Shown piece after piece: positions 54,650 through 64,000 of a stretch of DNA of 64,000 bases (position 1 is the first letter of the stretch; each line of letters starts with the position of its first letter). The translations under genes and the position numbers were made by a program. Source of the DNA: Hymenopus coronatus (Eukaryota; Arthropoda; Insecta; Mantodea; Hymenopodidae); assembly GCA_030762935.1 (NCBI GenBank), contig CM060880.1, forward strand, positions 13,736,501-13,800,500, written 5' to 3'. The notes under the pieces were generated by a model. The model saw only the letters and a program-made list of their open reading frames with translations, had not been told where the DNA came from and searched no databases.

Positions 54650-55434
54650 CTGATGTGTATCATTCACATGACTTTCTCTACATCTCTGCAACAAACTATT
54701 GTTAAAAAGCTTATACTTCTATTTACTGCATTCTAATCCAGAAAAAATAAGCAAAAATAGTGTTATTACTTGCTTCCTTTAAATAGAAGGGAAATAAGGG
54801 AGTACCATAGGTTAAAGTGATAGTCAAAAGCTGGTTCCTTTGTTTGAATGGACAGGAGTTGACAAATTCCTGCATGAGAAAGGTATAAGTTTTTCAAAGC
54901 TGAAACTAAAAAAACAAGGAATATCTCAAAAACGACCAACTCCAAGAAAAAAATGTATATAACATAAATTGTATGTTTTAACGTGCTCTACATTTTCTGT
55001 ATGGTAAGTTTATGTCCATCTCTTACGGTTTAGCAGTTATGCAAAATTCCGTAAAATTCATCTGGAATAAAGTAGTCTTCAGAGGCTATTCCCAGAAAAT
55101 TCCAGATATACATTTTATAAAAATTTTCGAAAGAAGTTCCATATAAAGGTAGTTGGGGGTGGGGGATTTTCTTGAAAATCTTTGTGTCGCATCCTTGGAA
55201 GATGCTGAACTTAAATACCAAGTTTTGTATTTGACGATCTTTTCGTTTTTGAACTATACTGTCCACAGACACTCACACGCACACACACTGACCTTTTTGT
55301 AAAAATGCTTTTTTTGGGGGAGGGGGGATTCAGGGGGACCCAAAACATGAATTCCGGGGTAATCTCGGTATCGAATTTTTGGGTGGAATGAAATAACCTC
55401 TCTATATACAATGCACATAGTACGTATAGAGAAA
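54650..55434 (-). mobile_element. TRE copy, near full length
   Basis: TCTGATGTGTATCATTCACA to CGTATAGAGAAATTAAAA. It lacks the GTAAATATCTTTAATAT-type block between 55117 and 55125, so it is slightly deleted. Confidence 0.87.
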
Positions 55435-55868
55435 TTAAAAATAACGAATTCTTTTAAGAACTGGAAGAGTTTCGAAAAGTCCGTAAAGTCATCGCTTTTA
55501 AGATGCTTTGTATTTACCCAACTAATGCTCTTCAGAGACTGATGGACTAATATGCCATCGTCAGATTAACTTTGTTTACCTGAGAAAGGTTGTGTCGCTT
55601 TAGACAACTCACTTCCAATGGAATTCCTTGTTCCAACTTTTTATTCTGTATTTCATAATACTTGGCCTGTTTTTTTTTTTTTTTTTTTTTTCACTTTTAA
55701 CAGAATCTAGCGTGGTGACGCCATTCTTAGTTACGCCAGAGACGGATGTAGGAGTGAAACGATACGAAAAGCTTGCACTGATGTTAACATAACGAGATCG
55801 GCAATAATGCTCCTATCCTCACTGTGGCAGTGGAAGTTTGAAGTTGAAATTATATTTTGGCATTGCCA
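55435..55868. other. Unassigned 0.43 kb with poly-T
   Basis: About 22 T at 55671-55692, possibly the tail of an unrecognised minus-strand retroposon. No gene seen. Confidence 0.3.
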
Positions 55869-55869
55869 T

Positions 55870-56620
55870 TTTTACTTTCTCTACACGTACTATGTACTTA
55901 TGTATAGAGAGGGTATTGCATTCAACCAAAATTGGATACCGAGATTTCATCGGAAATACACGTTTTAGGGCCCCTTGTATAAAAAAAAGCATTTTCAGAA
56001 AATGTTCCGTGTGTGTGTCCGTGTGTCTGTGAACACAACTCAAAAACCAGAAGACGGTAAGATACCAAACTTGATATTTAAGTTTAGTATCATCCAGGGA
56101 TGCGATATTAAGATTATGGAAAAAAATACAAAAAAAAAAAAAAAACACCCCAAGCTACCGTGTACATGGAACATGTTTCGAAATTTCTGAGTTTCTCAAA
56201 AGGGCTCTAACGGTTTTTATTAAAATACCGTATGTTAAAGATATTCACATCACAAATAATTTATATTTTGAATTTGCTGGAAATAACCTCTGTTCTGGTT
56301 GAGTTTTGCCAACTTTTGAATAACGCTTAAACAGTAAGAGTCAGACAAAAACTTACTACACAAAAATGTAGATCACGTTAAAACACATAATTTATATCAT
56401 ATATGTTTTTCTTTTTTTATAAAACTGACCGTTGTTGAGATATTACTTGTTATTGGGTTCAGCTTTAAAATATTTATACTTTTTACTTTCTCCATACGCA
56501 CTATGTACATAGTGTATAGAGAAAGTATTGCACTCCACCAAAAAATTCGATACCGAGATTTCACCGGAAATATATGTTTTAGGGTCCCCAATATCCAAAA
56601 AAAGCATTTTCACAAAAAAG

Positions 56621-56657
<37 letters not shown>

Positions 56658-57598
56658 GTGCGTCTGTGAACACGATAACTCAAAACGAAAAGTCGGTAAA
56701 ATACCAAACTTGGTATTTAAGTTTAGTATCTTCCAGGGATGCGACACGAAGATTTAGGGAAAAATCCCCCACCCCCAACTACCCTTTACATGGAACTTTT
56801 TTCGAAAATTTTGATTTTCTCAAAAATGGCTCTAACGATTTTGATTAAAATTTCGTATATTAAACATATTTACCTGACAAATAAAATGTATATCTTGAAT
56901 TTCTGGGAATAGCCTCTGAAGAGTAGTATATTCTGAATGAATTTTACTAAATTTTGAATAACTGCTAAACCGTAAGAGATGGACAAAAACTTAACACACA
57001 AAAAATGTAGAGCACATTAAAACACACAATTTATGTTATATACATTTTTTTCGTGGAGTTCGTCGTTTTTGTGACATTCCTTATTTTTGGTTTCTGCTAT
57101 GAAAAACGTATACTTTTCTCATACAGGAACTTGTCAACTCCTATCCATATAGACAAAGGAACTTCATTGACATAGCAACCAGCTTTTGACTATCACTTTA
57201 ACCTACAGTTGTCCCTTATTTCGCTTCTACTTACAAGGAAGCGAGTAATTAGACTATTTCTGCTATTTTTTTCTGATTAGCATAAAGTAAATATAAGTAT
57301 AAGCTTTTTAAGAATAATTTGTTGCAGGGGTATGGAGAAAGTCTTGTGAATGGTACACATCAGATTTTTTCAAATGGGACCATACAAAGTGAACGGAACC
57401 TCAATTGTTTCACATAGCGACGAGCTTTCAAAGGATTTGACTATCGCTTTAGGCTAACGTATTCCCTTATTTCCCTTCTAAATATTATGCTAATATTTAT
57501 CTCGATTGGCATGGTGTAGATAAAAGAATAATCTTTTTGTAAGAATAGTTTGTATATGGAACAGCTAGAGAAAGCTATGTGAATGGAACACATCAGAT
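55870..57598 (+). mobile_element. TRE host copy containing a second TRE
   Basis: The host runs 55870-56484 (TTTACTTTCTCTACACGTAC to TTAAAATATTTATACTTTTT) and resumes at 57365-57598 (TTTTTTCAAATGGGACC to GGAACACATCAGATTTTA). The order is uninterrupted across the gap. Confidence 0.87.
56485..57364 (+). mobile_element. TRE copy nested in a TRE
   Basis: 880 bp from ACTTTCTCCATACGCAC to GTACACATCAGA, same orientation as the host. It is flanked by 5 T (56480-56484) and 6 T (57365-57370). The long (GT) tract at 56622-56655 gives the cysteine-valine open frames. Confidence 0.9.
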
Positions 57599-58206
57599 TT
57601 TAATGGATCGTTTGATTGTTTTGTTTTCTTCTGAGAAAAGTGACAAGATACGATCTTCATTTTATTTTGCACTTTTCCTTTTATCAGAAGGAAGAAGGTG
57701 GGTTTAATCGAGAGAAATAAGTTTGAGGTAAAAGCTTGTAATTGGTTTTTATTGAAGACAGCTGCACGGTTTCACATTAGCGAACCAAAGAGAAGGATTT
57801 TCTCTCGGTTTCGGAACTGGAAAGCATTCTCTCGCTAACTTTGTGCATTAATGTCACATCGGTATGTTTAAGTCCCTGGTGAAGGGAGCTGAAATAAAAA
57901 AGCATTGTTCTAATACCGCGACTGCACTCGCACAAAAGAACACAGGCAGGAAACAGTGGCGTAGCTATAAGCGTTGTTCACAAAACAAAAGATGTACCGA
58001 CTACGGCCGAATAACTACTAATTACCCCGTTCTTCTTTTATTTATATACTAGCGGCCTGCTATCATTTCCGAAATCGTTGTGAAATAAAATACGTGGTCA
58101 AAAATATGCGTAATCCTTTCCACTTCCTCTACATATTAATGGGAATGCTATATACAGGGTTATTCATTAGTAACGTACAATATCACTTTAACTAAACTTA
58201 ACTTAT
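57599..58206. other. Unassigned 0.6 kb
   Basis: No repeat recognised. A 62-codon frame at 57864-58052 (+) has no motif. Confidence 0.3.
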
Positions 58207-59388
58207 TACTTTCTTTACTATGCACATAGTAGGTAGAGCAGGTGCCTTTACTATTCACCGTAAAATTCTATACCGAGATTACACCGCAGGTACAAGTTTT
58301 CAGACCACATGAAAAGGAAAAGAAAGGTATTAAAAATAAAGAATCTGATGTGTTCCATTCACATGACTTTCTATACATCTCTGCAACAAATTATTGTTAA
58401 AAAGCTTATGCTTCTATTTTCTTCACGCTAATTGAGAAAAATTAGCAGAAGTAGTCTTATTACTTGCTTCCTTGTAAGTAGAAGCTAAATAAGGGAGTAC
58501 CATAGAATAAAACGGTAGTCAAAAGCTCGTTGCTATGTGACTGAAGTTCCTTTGTTTGTATGGACAGAAGTTGACAAATTCCTGTATGAGAAAAATTAAG
58601 TTTTTTAAAGCTGAAACCAATAATAAGGAATATCTCAAGAACGATCAACTCCACGAAAAATATGTATATGACATATATGTGTGCTTTAAGGCGATCTACA
58701 TTTTTTGTATAGTAAGTTTTTGTCTATATCTTAGGGTTTACTAGTTGTGCCAAATTAAATTAAAATTCATCCAGAATAAACAGGTCTTTAGAAGTTATTC
58801 TCAGAAAATTCAAGATATACATTTTATTTGTGATAGAAATGGGTTTAATATGTGGTAGTTTAATCAAAATTGTTAGAGCCATTTTTAAGAAAAACAAAAT
58901 TTTAGAAAATATTTCCATGTAAATGGTAGTTTGGGGTGGGGGTATTTTTTTGAAAATCTTCGTGTCGCATCCTTGGAAGTTCAAATTTAAATACCAAGTT
59001 TGTTATTTAATAGTCTTTTCGTTTTTGAGTTATGCTGTCCCCCAGACACACACATGGACATTTTTTCAAAAATGAATTTTTTTGCATTCAGGGTGTTTCA
59101 AAACGTATATTTCCGGTGAAATCTCGGTATCGAATTTTTGGGTGGAATACAATCAATACCTTCTCTATGCACTATGTACATAGTACGTGTAGAGAAAGTA
59201 AAAAGTTCCTGCGTGTGTGTTTGTGGATGGCATAACTCGTAAACGAAAATGCCGTTAAATACCAAGCTTGGTATTTAAGTTAGCATCTTGCAAGAATGCG
59301 ACACGAAGATTTTCAGGAAAATCCCCTCACCCTAAACTACCCTTTACATGGAGGATTTTTAGAAATTTTAGATTTTCTCAAAAATGGG
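58207..59388 (+). mobile_element. TRE host copy containing a second TRE
   Basis: The host 5' part 58207-58343 (ACTTTCTTTACTATGC...GACCACATGAAAAGG) resumes at 59200-59388 (AAAAAGTTCCTGCGTGTG, GAATGCGACACGAAGATTTT, TCAAAAATGGGTAGG). It is then truncated. Confidence 0.82.
58344..59199 (-). mobile_element. TRE copy nested in a TRE
   Basis: 856 bp from TCTGATGTGTTCCATTCACA to CGTGTAGAGAAAGT. It is followed by 5 A and preceded by AAAGAA, with complete termini. Confidence 0.88.
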
Positions 59389-59639
59389 TAGGGGGTTTAC
59401 TAAACTATATTAACTAAACAATTATCTATTTCACTTTGACACGCATCTTTACAGAAACAGCTACATTACACATTTGGTTGTTCTAGATACAAAGGAAATA
59501 ACTATAGTCAAATGTTTAACAACTGGATGCGTTATCCTGGCCTCAAATTCCATTTTCTTTGGATGCGAAAAACAAGTGATCTTCGAAAGGACTTCGAGAG
59601 AATGATAAAGTATTGAACAATTCCAATCATTAATAATAA
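59389..59639. other. Unassigned spacer
   Basis: No repeat recognised. Confidence 0.3.
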
Positions 59640-60752
59640 CTATCTCAGAGATGACTTATGGCACAAAAAATATATTTGGAATAAAAGTTTATTTTAAAGA
59701 GAACTGCATTTTTTGTGCAGTACCTTTTCTTCTCTCGCCTAACAGATGCCATGATTCACACAAAATTCCTTCCGAATGTAAAGGAGTTCACAGGCTGTTC
59801 TAAGAAAATTCGTGATATATTTGTCATGAAAACTAATTTAATACCTTATTTTTAATCAAAATCGTTAGGACCATTTTGAAAAAATCTGATGTGTTACATT
59901 CACATGACTTTCTCTATATCTCTGCAATAAATTATTTTTAAAAAGCTTATGCTTTTATTTACTTCCTGGTAATCGAGAAAAAATTAGCAGAAATAGACTT
60001 ATTACTTGCTTCCTTGTAAGTAGAAGCGAAATAAGTACCATAAGTTAAAGTGACGGTCAAATGCTGGTTGCTATGTGACTGAAGTTCCTTTGTTTGTACA
60101 AAGTCCTGTATGAGAAAATTATAAGTTTTTTATAGCTGAAACCAAAAACAAGGAATATCTAAAAAAACAATCACCTCCACGAAAAAATGTATATAACATA
60201 AATTGTGTGTTTTAAAGTACTCTACAGTTGTTGTGTGGTAAGTTTGGGTCCATCTCTTGCGGTTTAGCAGTTATACAAAATTCCGTAAAATTGACCCTGA
60301 ATAAAGTAGTCTTCAGAGGCTATTCCCAGAAAATTCAAAATATTCACTTTATTTGTCAGGTAAATATCTTTAATATACAATATTTTAATGAAAATCGTTA
60401 GAGCCATTTTTTAGAAAATCAAAATTTTCGAAAAATGTTCTGTGTAAAGGGTAGTTTGGGGTGGGGGAATTTTTCTCAAAATCTTCGTATCGCATCCCTG
60501 GGAGATATTAAACTTAAATACCAAGTTTGGTATTTTACCGACTTTTCGTTTTTGAGTTATCGTGTTCACAGACACACTGACACACGGACACACACACGGA
60601 CATTTTTCTGAAAATACTTTTTTTGGATACAGGGGACCGTAAAACATATATTTCCGGTGAAATATCGGTATCGAAGTTTTTGGTGGAGTGCAATACCTTC
60701 TCTATACACTGTGTACATAGTACGTATAGAGAAAGTAAAAATCAAAATGAAA
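59640..60752 (-). mobile_element. Old TRE host fragment containing a young TRE
   Basis: 59640-59884 is a diverged internal TRE piece ending TCGTTAGGACCATTTTGAA. The host sequence TCAAAATG continues after the insert at 60742, exactly as other copies read (GCCATTTTTGAGAAAATCAA). Confidence 0.75.
59885..60736 (-). mobile_element. TRE copy nested in a TRE, clean A-run flanks
   Basis: 852 bp from TCTGATGTGTTACATTCACA to CGTATAGAGAAAGT, flanked by 6 A (59879-59884) and 5 A (60737-60741). This is the clearest nested case. Confidence 0.9.
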
Positions 60753-60935
60753 TAAGTCAAGTGTGGCCTTTGAATGTGCAAAAATGTAATGTTAGTGTTT
60801 GAATCTTTACTTTTAATACTTCTATCATCTAAATTCTGTCAGTTTCACGTCAGAAAGTCGTAATTTTGTCCTATGAAGTCATCAATGGGCGATTTTTGAT
60901 TCTTCGTCACCATGTGTGAAAGGTAAATAAAAATG
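60753..60935. other. Unassigned spacer
   Basis: No repeat recognised. Confidence 0.3.
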
Positions 60936-61137
60936 TAAATGGCGTGTTATTTATAGACGCTCTTTAACTACTGTGGTTCTCAGCGTCCCTTTCTATATTG
61001 GGCGTGAAAGACCGCTTAATTTTGCTCAGAGGCCTCTCTATCAGGCTTGAGGTTCTTTTACGTGCCGTAAATCAACGACACGGGACCAAGGGCTTTGCTT
61101 GCCTTCCGAAGGAAGCCATGCTGGGGATTTTTACACC
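60936..61137 (-). mobile_element. SINE family A, head missing
   Basis: GCGTGTTATTTATAGACGC, CCGCTTAATTTTGCTCAGAG and CCTTCCGAAGGAAGCCATGC to GGGGATTTTTACACC. It stops before the B-box. Confidence 0.8.
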
Positions 61138-61474
61138 GGTTTGAGATGACGAACTCAAAAATTAGAAATTCCATTAATCCAGAAACCGTTAGAGAAGACC
61201 AAGTCTAATTTTGATGTTTCATATTAGATATAAGATAGACCTTTAATAATGGTGCATTAATTGCAGAAAGACCTTTAGTCTAGATGATTAAAACTACGTT
61301 TGGTTTTTGAAAAGGCACAATTTTAACATTAAAACGACATTGAATAAGGCAAAAATAAAAATCAATGTTTCCTACTCTCAAGCTTTTATCGCCTGTAAAA
61401 TTTGAATTTAGTGATCCTTGGCCTTTCTGCAAAGACCGACTCAAGTGTTAGGAGGGCTGTTTGGTATTAACTAT
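61138..61474. other. Unassigned 0.34 kb
   Basis: AT-rich, no repeat or gene recognised. Confidence 0.3.
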
Positions 61475-61732
61475 GCCGGTCCCCATGGCCGCGCCCGCTA
61501 AAGCGCCTCGCTTTGGTGCTTCGTGGCGCAGGGGATCGTGGGTTCGAGTGCTGCCTTGGGCATGGTGTTTTGAATGTGTACATGTATGTGTATTTGTCAT
61601 AAAACAGAAAAAGGAAAACAAAGGAAATTTAGGGAGAAAAAAGAGGAATAAGAAAAAGGAATACAGCGAGATGACTCCGGAACTGTAGTTAAAAAAGGAA
61701 AGAAAAAAAAAAAGACAACAAAAAAACAAAAA
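61475..61732 (+). mobile_element. tRNA-derived SINE, family D
   Basis: GCCGGTCCCCATGGCCGCGC head, B-box GGGTTCGAGTGC, CTTGGGCATGG, an A/G-rich body and GACTCCGGAAC before the A-rich tail. Only one arm of the family's 3' hairpin remains. Confidence 0.83.
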
Positions 61733-61861
61733 ACTGTCACTCACGTGTAGCAGTAATATTTTTTTCCAGGTAACCCAACAACCATCTTGTTTTTAATTCG
61801 CGATTATTCGTCTTACGGATTTACTATCAACAAATAGGTTGCTATTTTAAAACATTTAGAA

Positions 61862-62540
61862 AACTCTTATATGTTCCATTCACATGACTTTCTCTACTTC
61901 TCTGCAGCAAATTATTGCTTCTATTTACTTCATGCTAATTCAGAAAAATTAGCAGAAATAGTCTTATTACTTACTTGTAAATAGAAGCGAAATTAGGGAG
62001 TACTATAGGTTAAAGCGACATTCAAAAGCTGGTTGTTATGTGACAGAAGTTCTTTTGTTTGTATGGACAGTTGACAAATTCCTGTATGAGAAAGTTTTTA
62101 AAGCTAAAACCAATAACAAGGAATATCTCAAAACCGACCAACTCCATGAAAAAAATGTATATGTCATAAATTGTCTATTTTAACGTGATCTACATCTTTT
62201 GTGCAGTAAGTTTTTATATGTCTCTTACGGTTTACCAGTTATGCAAAATTAAATAAAAACAATCTAGAATAAACAGGTCTTTGGAGGCTATTCCCAGAAA
62301 ATTCAAGATATACATTTTATATGGCAAGTAAATATTTGAAATATAAGACATTTTAATCAAAATCGTTAGAGCCATTTTTGAGAAAATCAAAATTTTCGAA
62401 AAGAGTTCCATGTAAAGGGTAGTTGGGGGTGGGGGATTTTCTTGAAAATCTTCGTGTCGCATCCTTGGAAGACACCAACTTAAATGCCAAGTTTGATATT
62501 CAACGGTCTTTTCGTTTTTGAGCTATGCTGTCCGCAGACA

Positions 62541-62572
<32 letters not shown>

Positions 62573-62726
62573 GACATGAACCTTTTTGTAAAAAGTTTTT
62601 TTTTTTTTGTTTGTTTCAGGGAGTGCTAAAACATGTACTTCCGGTGAAATCTCGGTATCGAATTTTTGGGCTGAATACTACACTTCCTCTATACACTATG
62701 TACATAGTACATGTAGAGAAAGTAAA
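61862..62726 (-). mobile_element. TRE copy, full length
   Basis: ATATGTTCCATTCACATGAC to CATGTAGAGAAAGTAAAAA. (CA)n at 62536-62572. Includes the frame 62232-62462 (-). Confidence 0.88.
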
Positions 62727-63187
62727 AATACTTGGCTGTAGCAACTTAACAATCTAGTTATTGACACATTGTTTCGTTGAACATCATTAACTTTTTACAC
62801 TGTGTCCAGGTCCCGCTAATTAATGCGAGGGCGGTAGTGAAATGTGGAATTGATAATTGACGCCATCACAACTTATTGTGGATGTGAGCGTCCCGACGTC
62901 ACTCTAACTTTGCATCCATCCCGAGCGACGTCGTGCTCTAATTAAGCAACCCGCAGCACATTTGCCGGAGGAAGCGCCGATGCCTTTGAAGAGGCAGGCG
63001 TCGGAAGCTTCTGAACCAGTGACGGAGAATGAGGTTATGTCCCACATACTGATAAGTCATTCATTGCTCTTATACAGTTAAATCTGTGCGTGTGCGAGCG
63101 CAAGCGCTCCCGCACTCAGGCTTCATGGAGAACGGCACAAGTGTTGTCTTCGTTCAGATGGTGTAAAGAGAGCATTCCAAGGATTTC
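62727..63187. other. GC-richer non-repetitive island
   Basis: 62810-63010 contains TAATTAATGCGAGGGCGG, AATTGATAATTGACGCC and CTCTAATTAAGCAACC, plus CCCGAGCGACGTCG. Homeodomain-type TAAT cores in GC-rich context, together with the absence of repeats or frames, make it a candidate enhancer or conserved non-coding element. The conservation itself cannot be seen from one sequence. Confidence 0.4.
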
Positions 63188-64000
63188 TACGTTCTCTACA
63201 GATACCTACGTGATACGTAGATAGTGAAGGTATTGCACTCCATCAAAAAATCCACTTCTGAGATTTTACCGGCTATACACTTTTAGGGATCCCTGTATCC
63301 ACAAAAACATTTTTAGAAAAAGGTCCGTGTGCTTGTGAACAGAAAAACTCAAAAGGAAAAGTTGATAAAATACCAATAAAATGCCAAATTTGGTTTTTAA
63401 GTTTAGTATCTTCCAAGGATACGACACAAACGTTTTAAGGAAAATCCTTCCACTCCAAACTGCCTTTACATGGAAAAATTTTTGAAATTTTTTATTTTCT
63501 CAAAAATGGCTCTAACGATTTTGGTTAAAATACGGTATATTAAAGATATTTTCATGGCAAATAATTGTAAATCTTAAATTTTCAGGAAATACCTCTGAAG
63601 ACCTCTTTTATTCTGGATAGATTATGCTGAATTAGTCATAACTGGTAAACTGTATGAGATAGACAAAAACTTACTGCGCAAAAAATTTAGATCTCGTTAA
63701 AACACATACATTTTTTTTGTAGTGTTTAATGCTCGCTTTTACTTCCATGGCACCGCAGGCGATGACACTGGTGATAATTGGGATAAAGATGGAGCCCCGG
63801 TGTAATGCGATGGCAGAACCCGCAGAAGAACCACCCCTGTGCCGCTTTGTCTACCACAAATCTCACATGCCCGTCTAGGTGATAGGCAAATGGGCTAACC
63901 ACTCGGCCACGGCGCGTCTCCCACATAAGTTGTCATATACGTCTTTCTTGTAGGGTTGACCGTTTTCAAGATATTGGTTGTAAAGCCACATGAAGTTCCG
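63188..64000 (+). mobile_element. TRE copy split by a SINE, cut by window end
   Basis: Starts ACGTTCTCTACAGATACC with a re-sequenced hairpin (CTACGTgatACGTAG). Body to 63712, resumes 63921 with CACATAAGTTGTCATATACG and runs off the end. Confidence 0.85.
63713..63920 (-). mobile_element. SINE family C short form, 6-bp TSD
   Basis: T-run, tail complement AGTGTTTAATGCTCGC and head complement CTCGGCCACGGCGCG. CACATA is repeated at 63703-63708 and 63922-63927. Confidence 0.82.

Noticed and set aside
56503..56848. Two overlapping Cys-Val-rich proteins
   Set aside because: Both are translations of the (GT)n tract in a TRE.
1..64000. CRISPR-like array or engineered tandem repeat from the regular TRE spacing
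   Set aside because: Repeat units are about 0.87 kb, in both orientations, nested and variably truncated, so they are dispersed transposable elements.
1..64000. Endogenous viral or LTR-retrotransposon sequence
   Set aside because: No long direct terminal repeats, primer-binding site, gag/pol or viral replicase motif was seen.

Overview
This is a non-coding, repeat-dense window from an animal nuclear genome, almost certainly an arthropod. The evidence is one spliced PDZ-domain exon with consensus splice sites, many tRNA-derived SINEs of several families, decayed mariner, Tc1, PIF/Harbinger and hAT transposons, and 3' ends of non-LTR retrotransposons. I cannot name the species. There are no bacterial-style genes, operons, rRNA genes or CRISPR arrays, and nearly all long open frames are chance frames inside repeats.

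The only host coding sequence I can support is an internal exon (22568-22764, +) encoding most of a PDZ domain of the MPDZ/PATJ (INADL) multi-PDZ type. Its neighbouring exons are not visible, so much of the window is probably intron of that gene or flanking intergenic DNA.

The dominant component is one short non-autonomous element that I call the T-run element (TRE). A full copy is about 0.85-0.88 kb. It begins ACTTTCTCTA followed at once by a palindromic hairpin, carries a (GT)n tract and a conserved AT-rich body without a convincing gene, and ends TAGAGAAAGTC...CACATCAGA. I find about 40 full, truncated or interrupted copies in both orientations. By my approximate segment tally they cover about 24 kb, or nearly 40% of the window. 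In at least four places one TRE sits inside another, exactly in a run of A or T, which suggests a poly-A/T target preference.

Layout: 1-8 kb, TREs and SINEs. 8.5-9.0 kb, mariner remnant. 10-14 kb, SINEs and TREs. 14-16 kb, mostly unassigned. 17.7-18.3 kb, LINE 3' end. 18.3-19.2 kb, non-repetitive. 19.2-21.5 kb, TREs and a SINE. 22.6 kb, PDZ exon. 23.5 kb, hAT remnant. 24.8-27 kb, TREs flanking a LINE 3' end. 29.35-30.40 kb, complete but dead Tc1 element. 31-36 kb, TREs and SINEs. 36.9-37.7 kb, decayed DNA transposon. 38.4 kb, Jockey-like LINE end. 39-50 kb, TREs, SINEs, mariner C-terminal remnant. 50.7-51.6 kb, internally deleted PIF/Harbinger. 51.8 kb, mariner N-terminal remnant. 52.8-53.3 kb, TTAA-flanked MITE. 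54-64 kb, TREs, four of the host/insert units being here or near 5 kb, plus SINEs and a GC-richer island at 62.8-63.1 kb that may be regulatory.

TE boundaries were read by eye and are accurate to a few bases only where target-site duplications or terminal repeats are stated.
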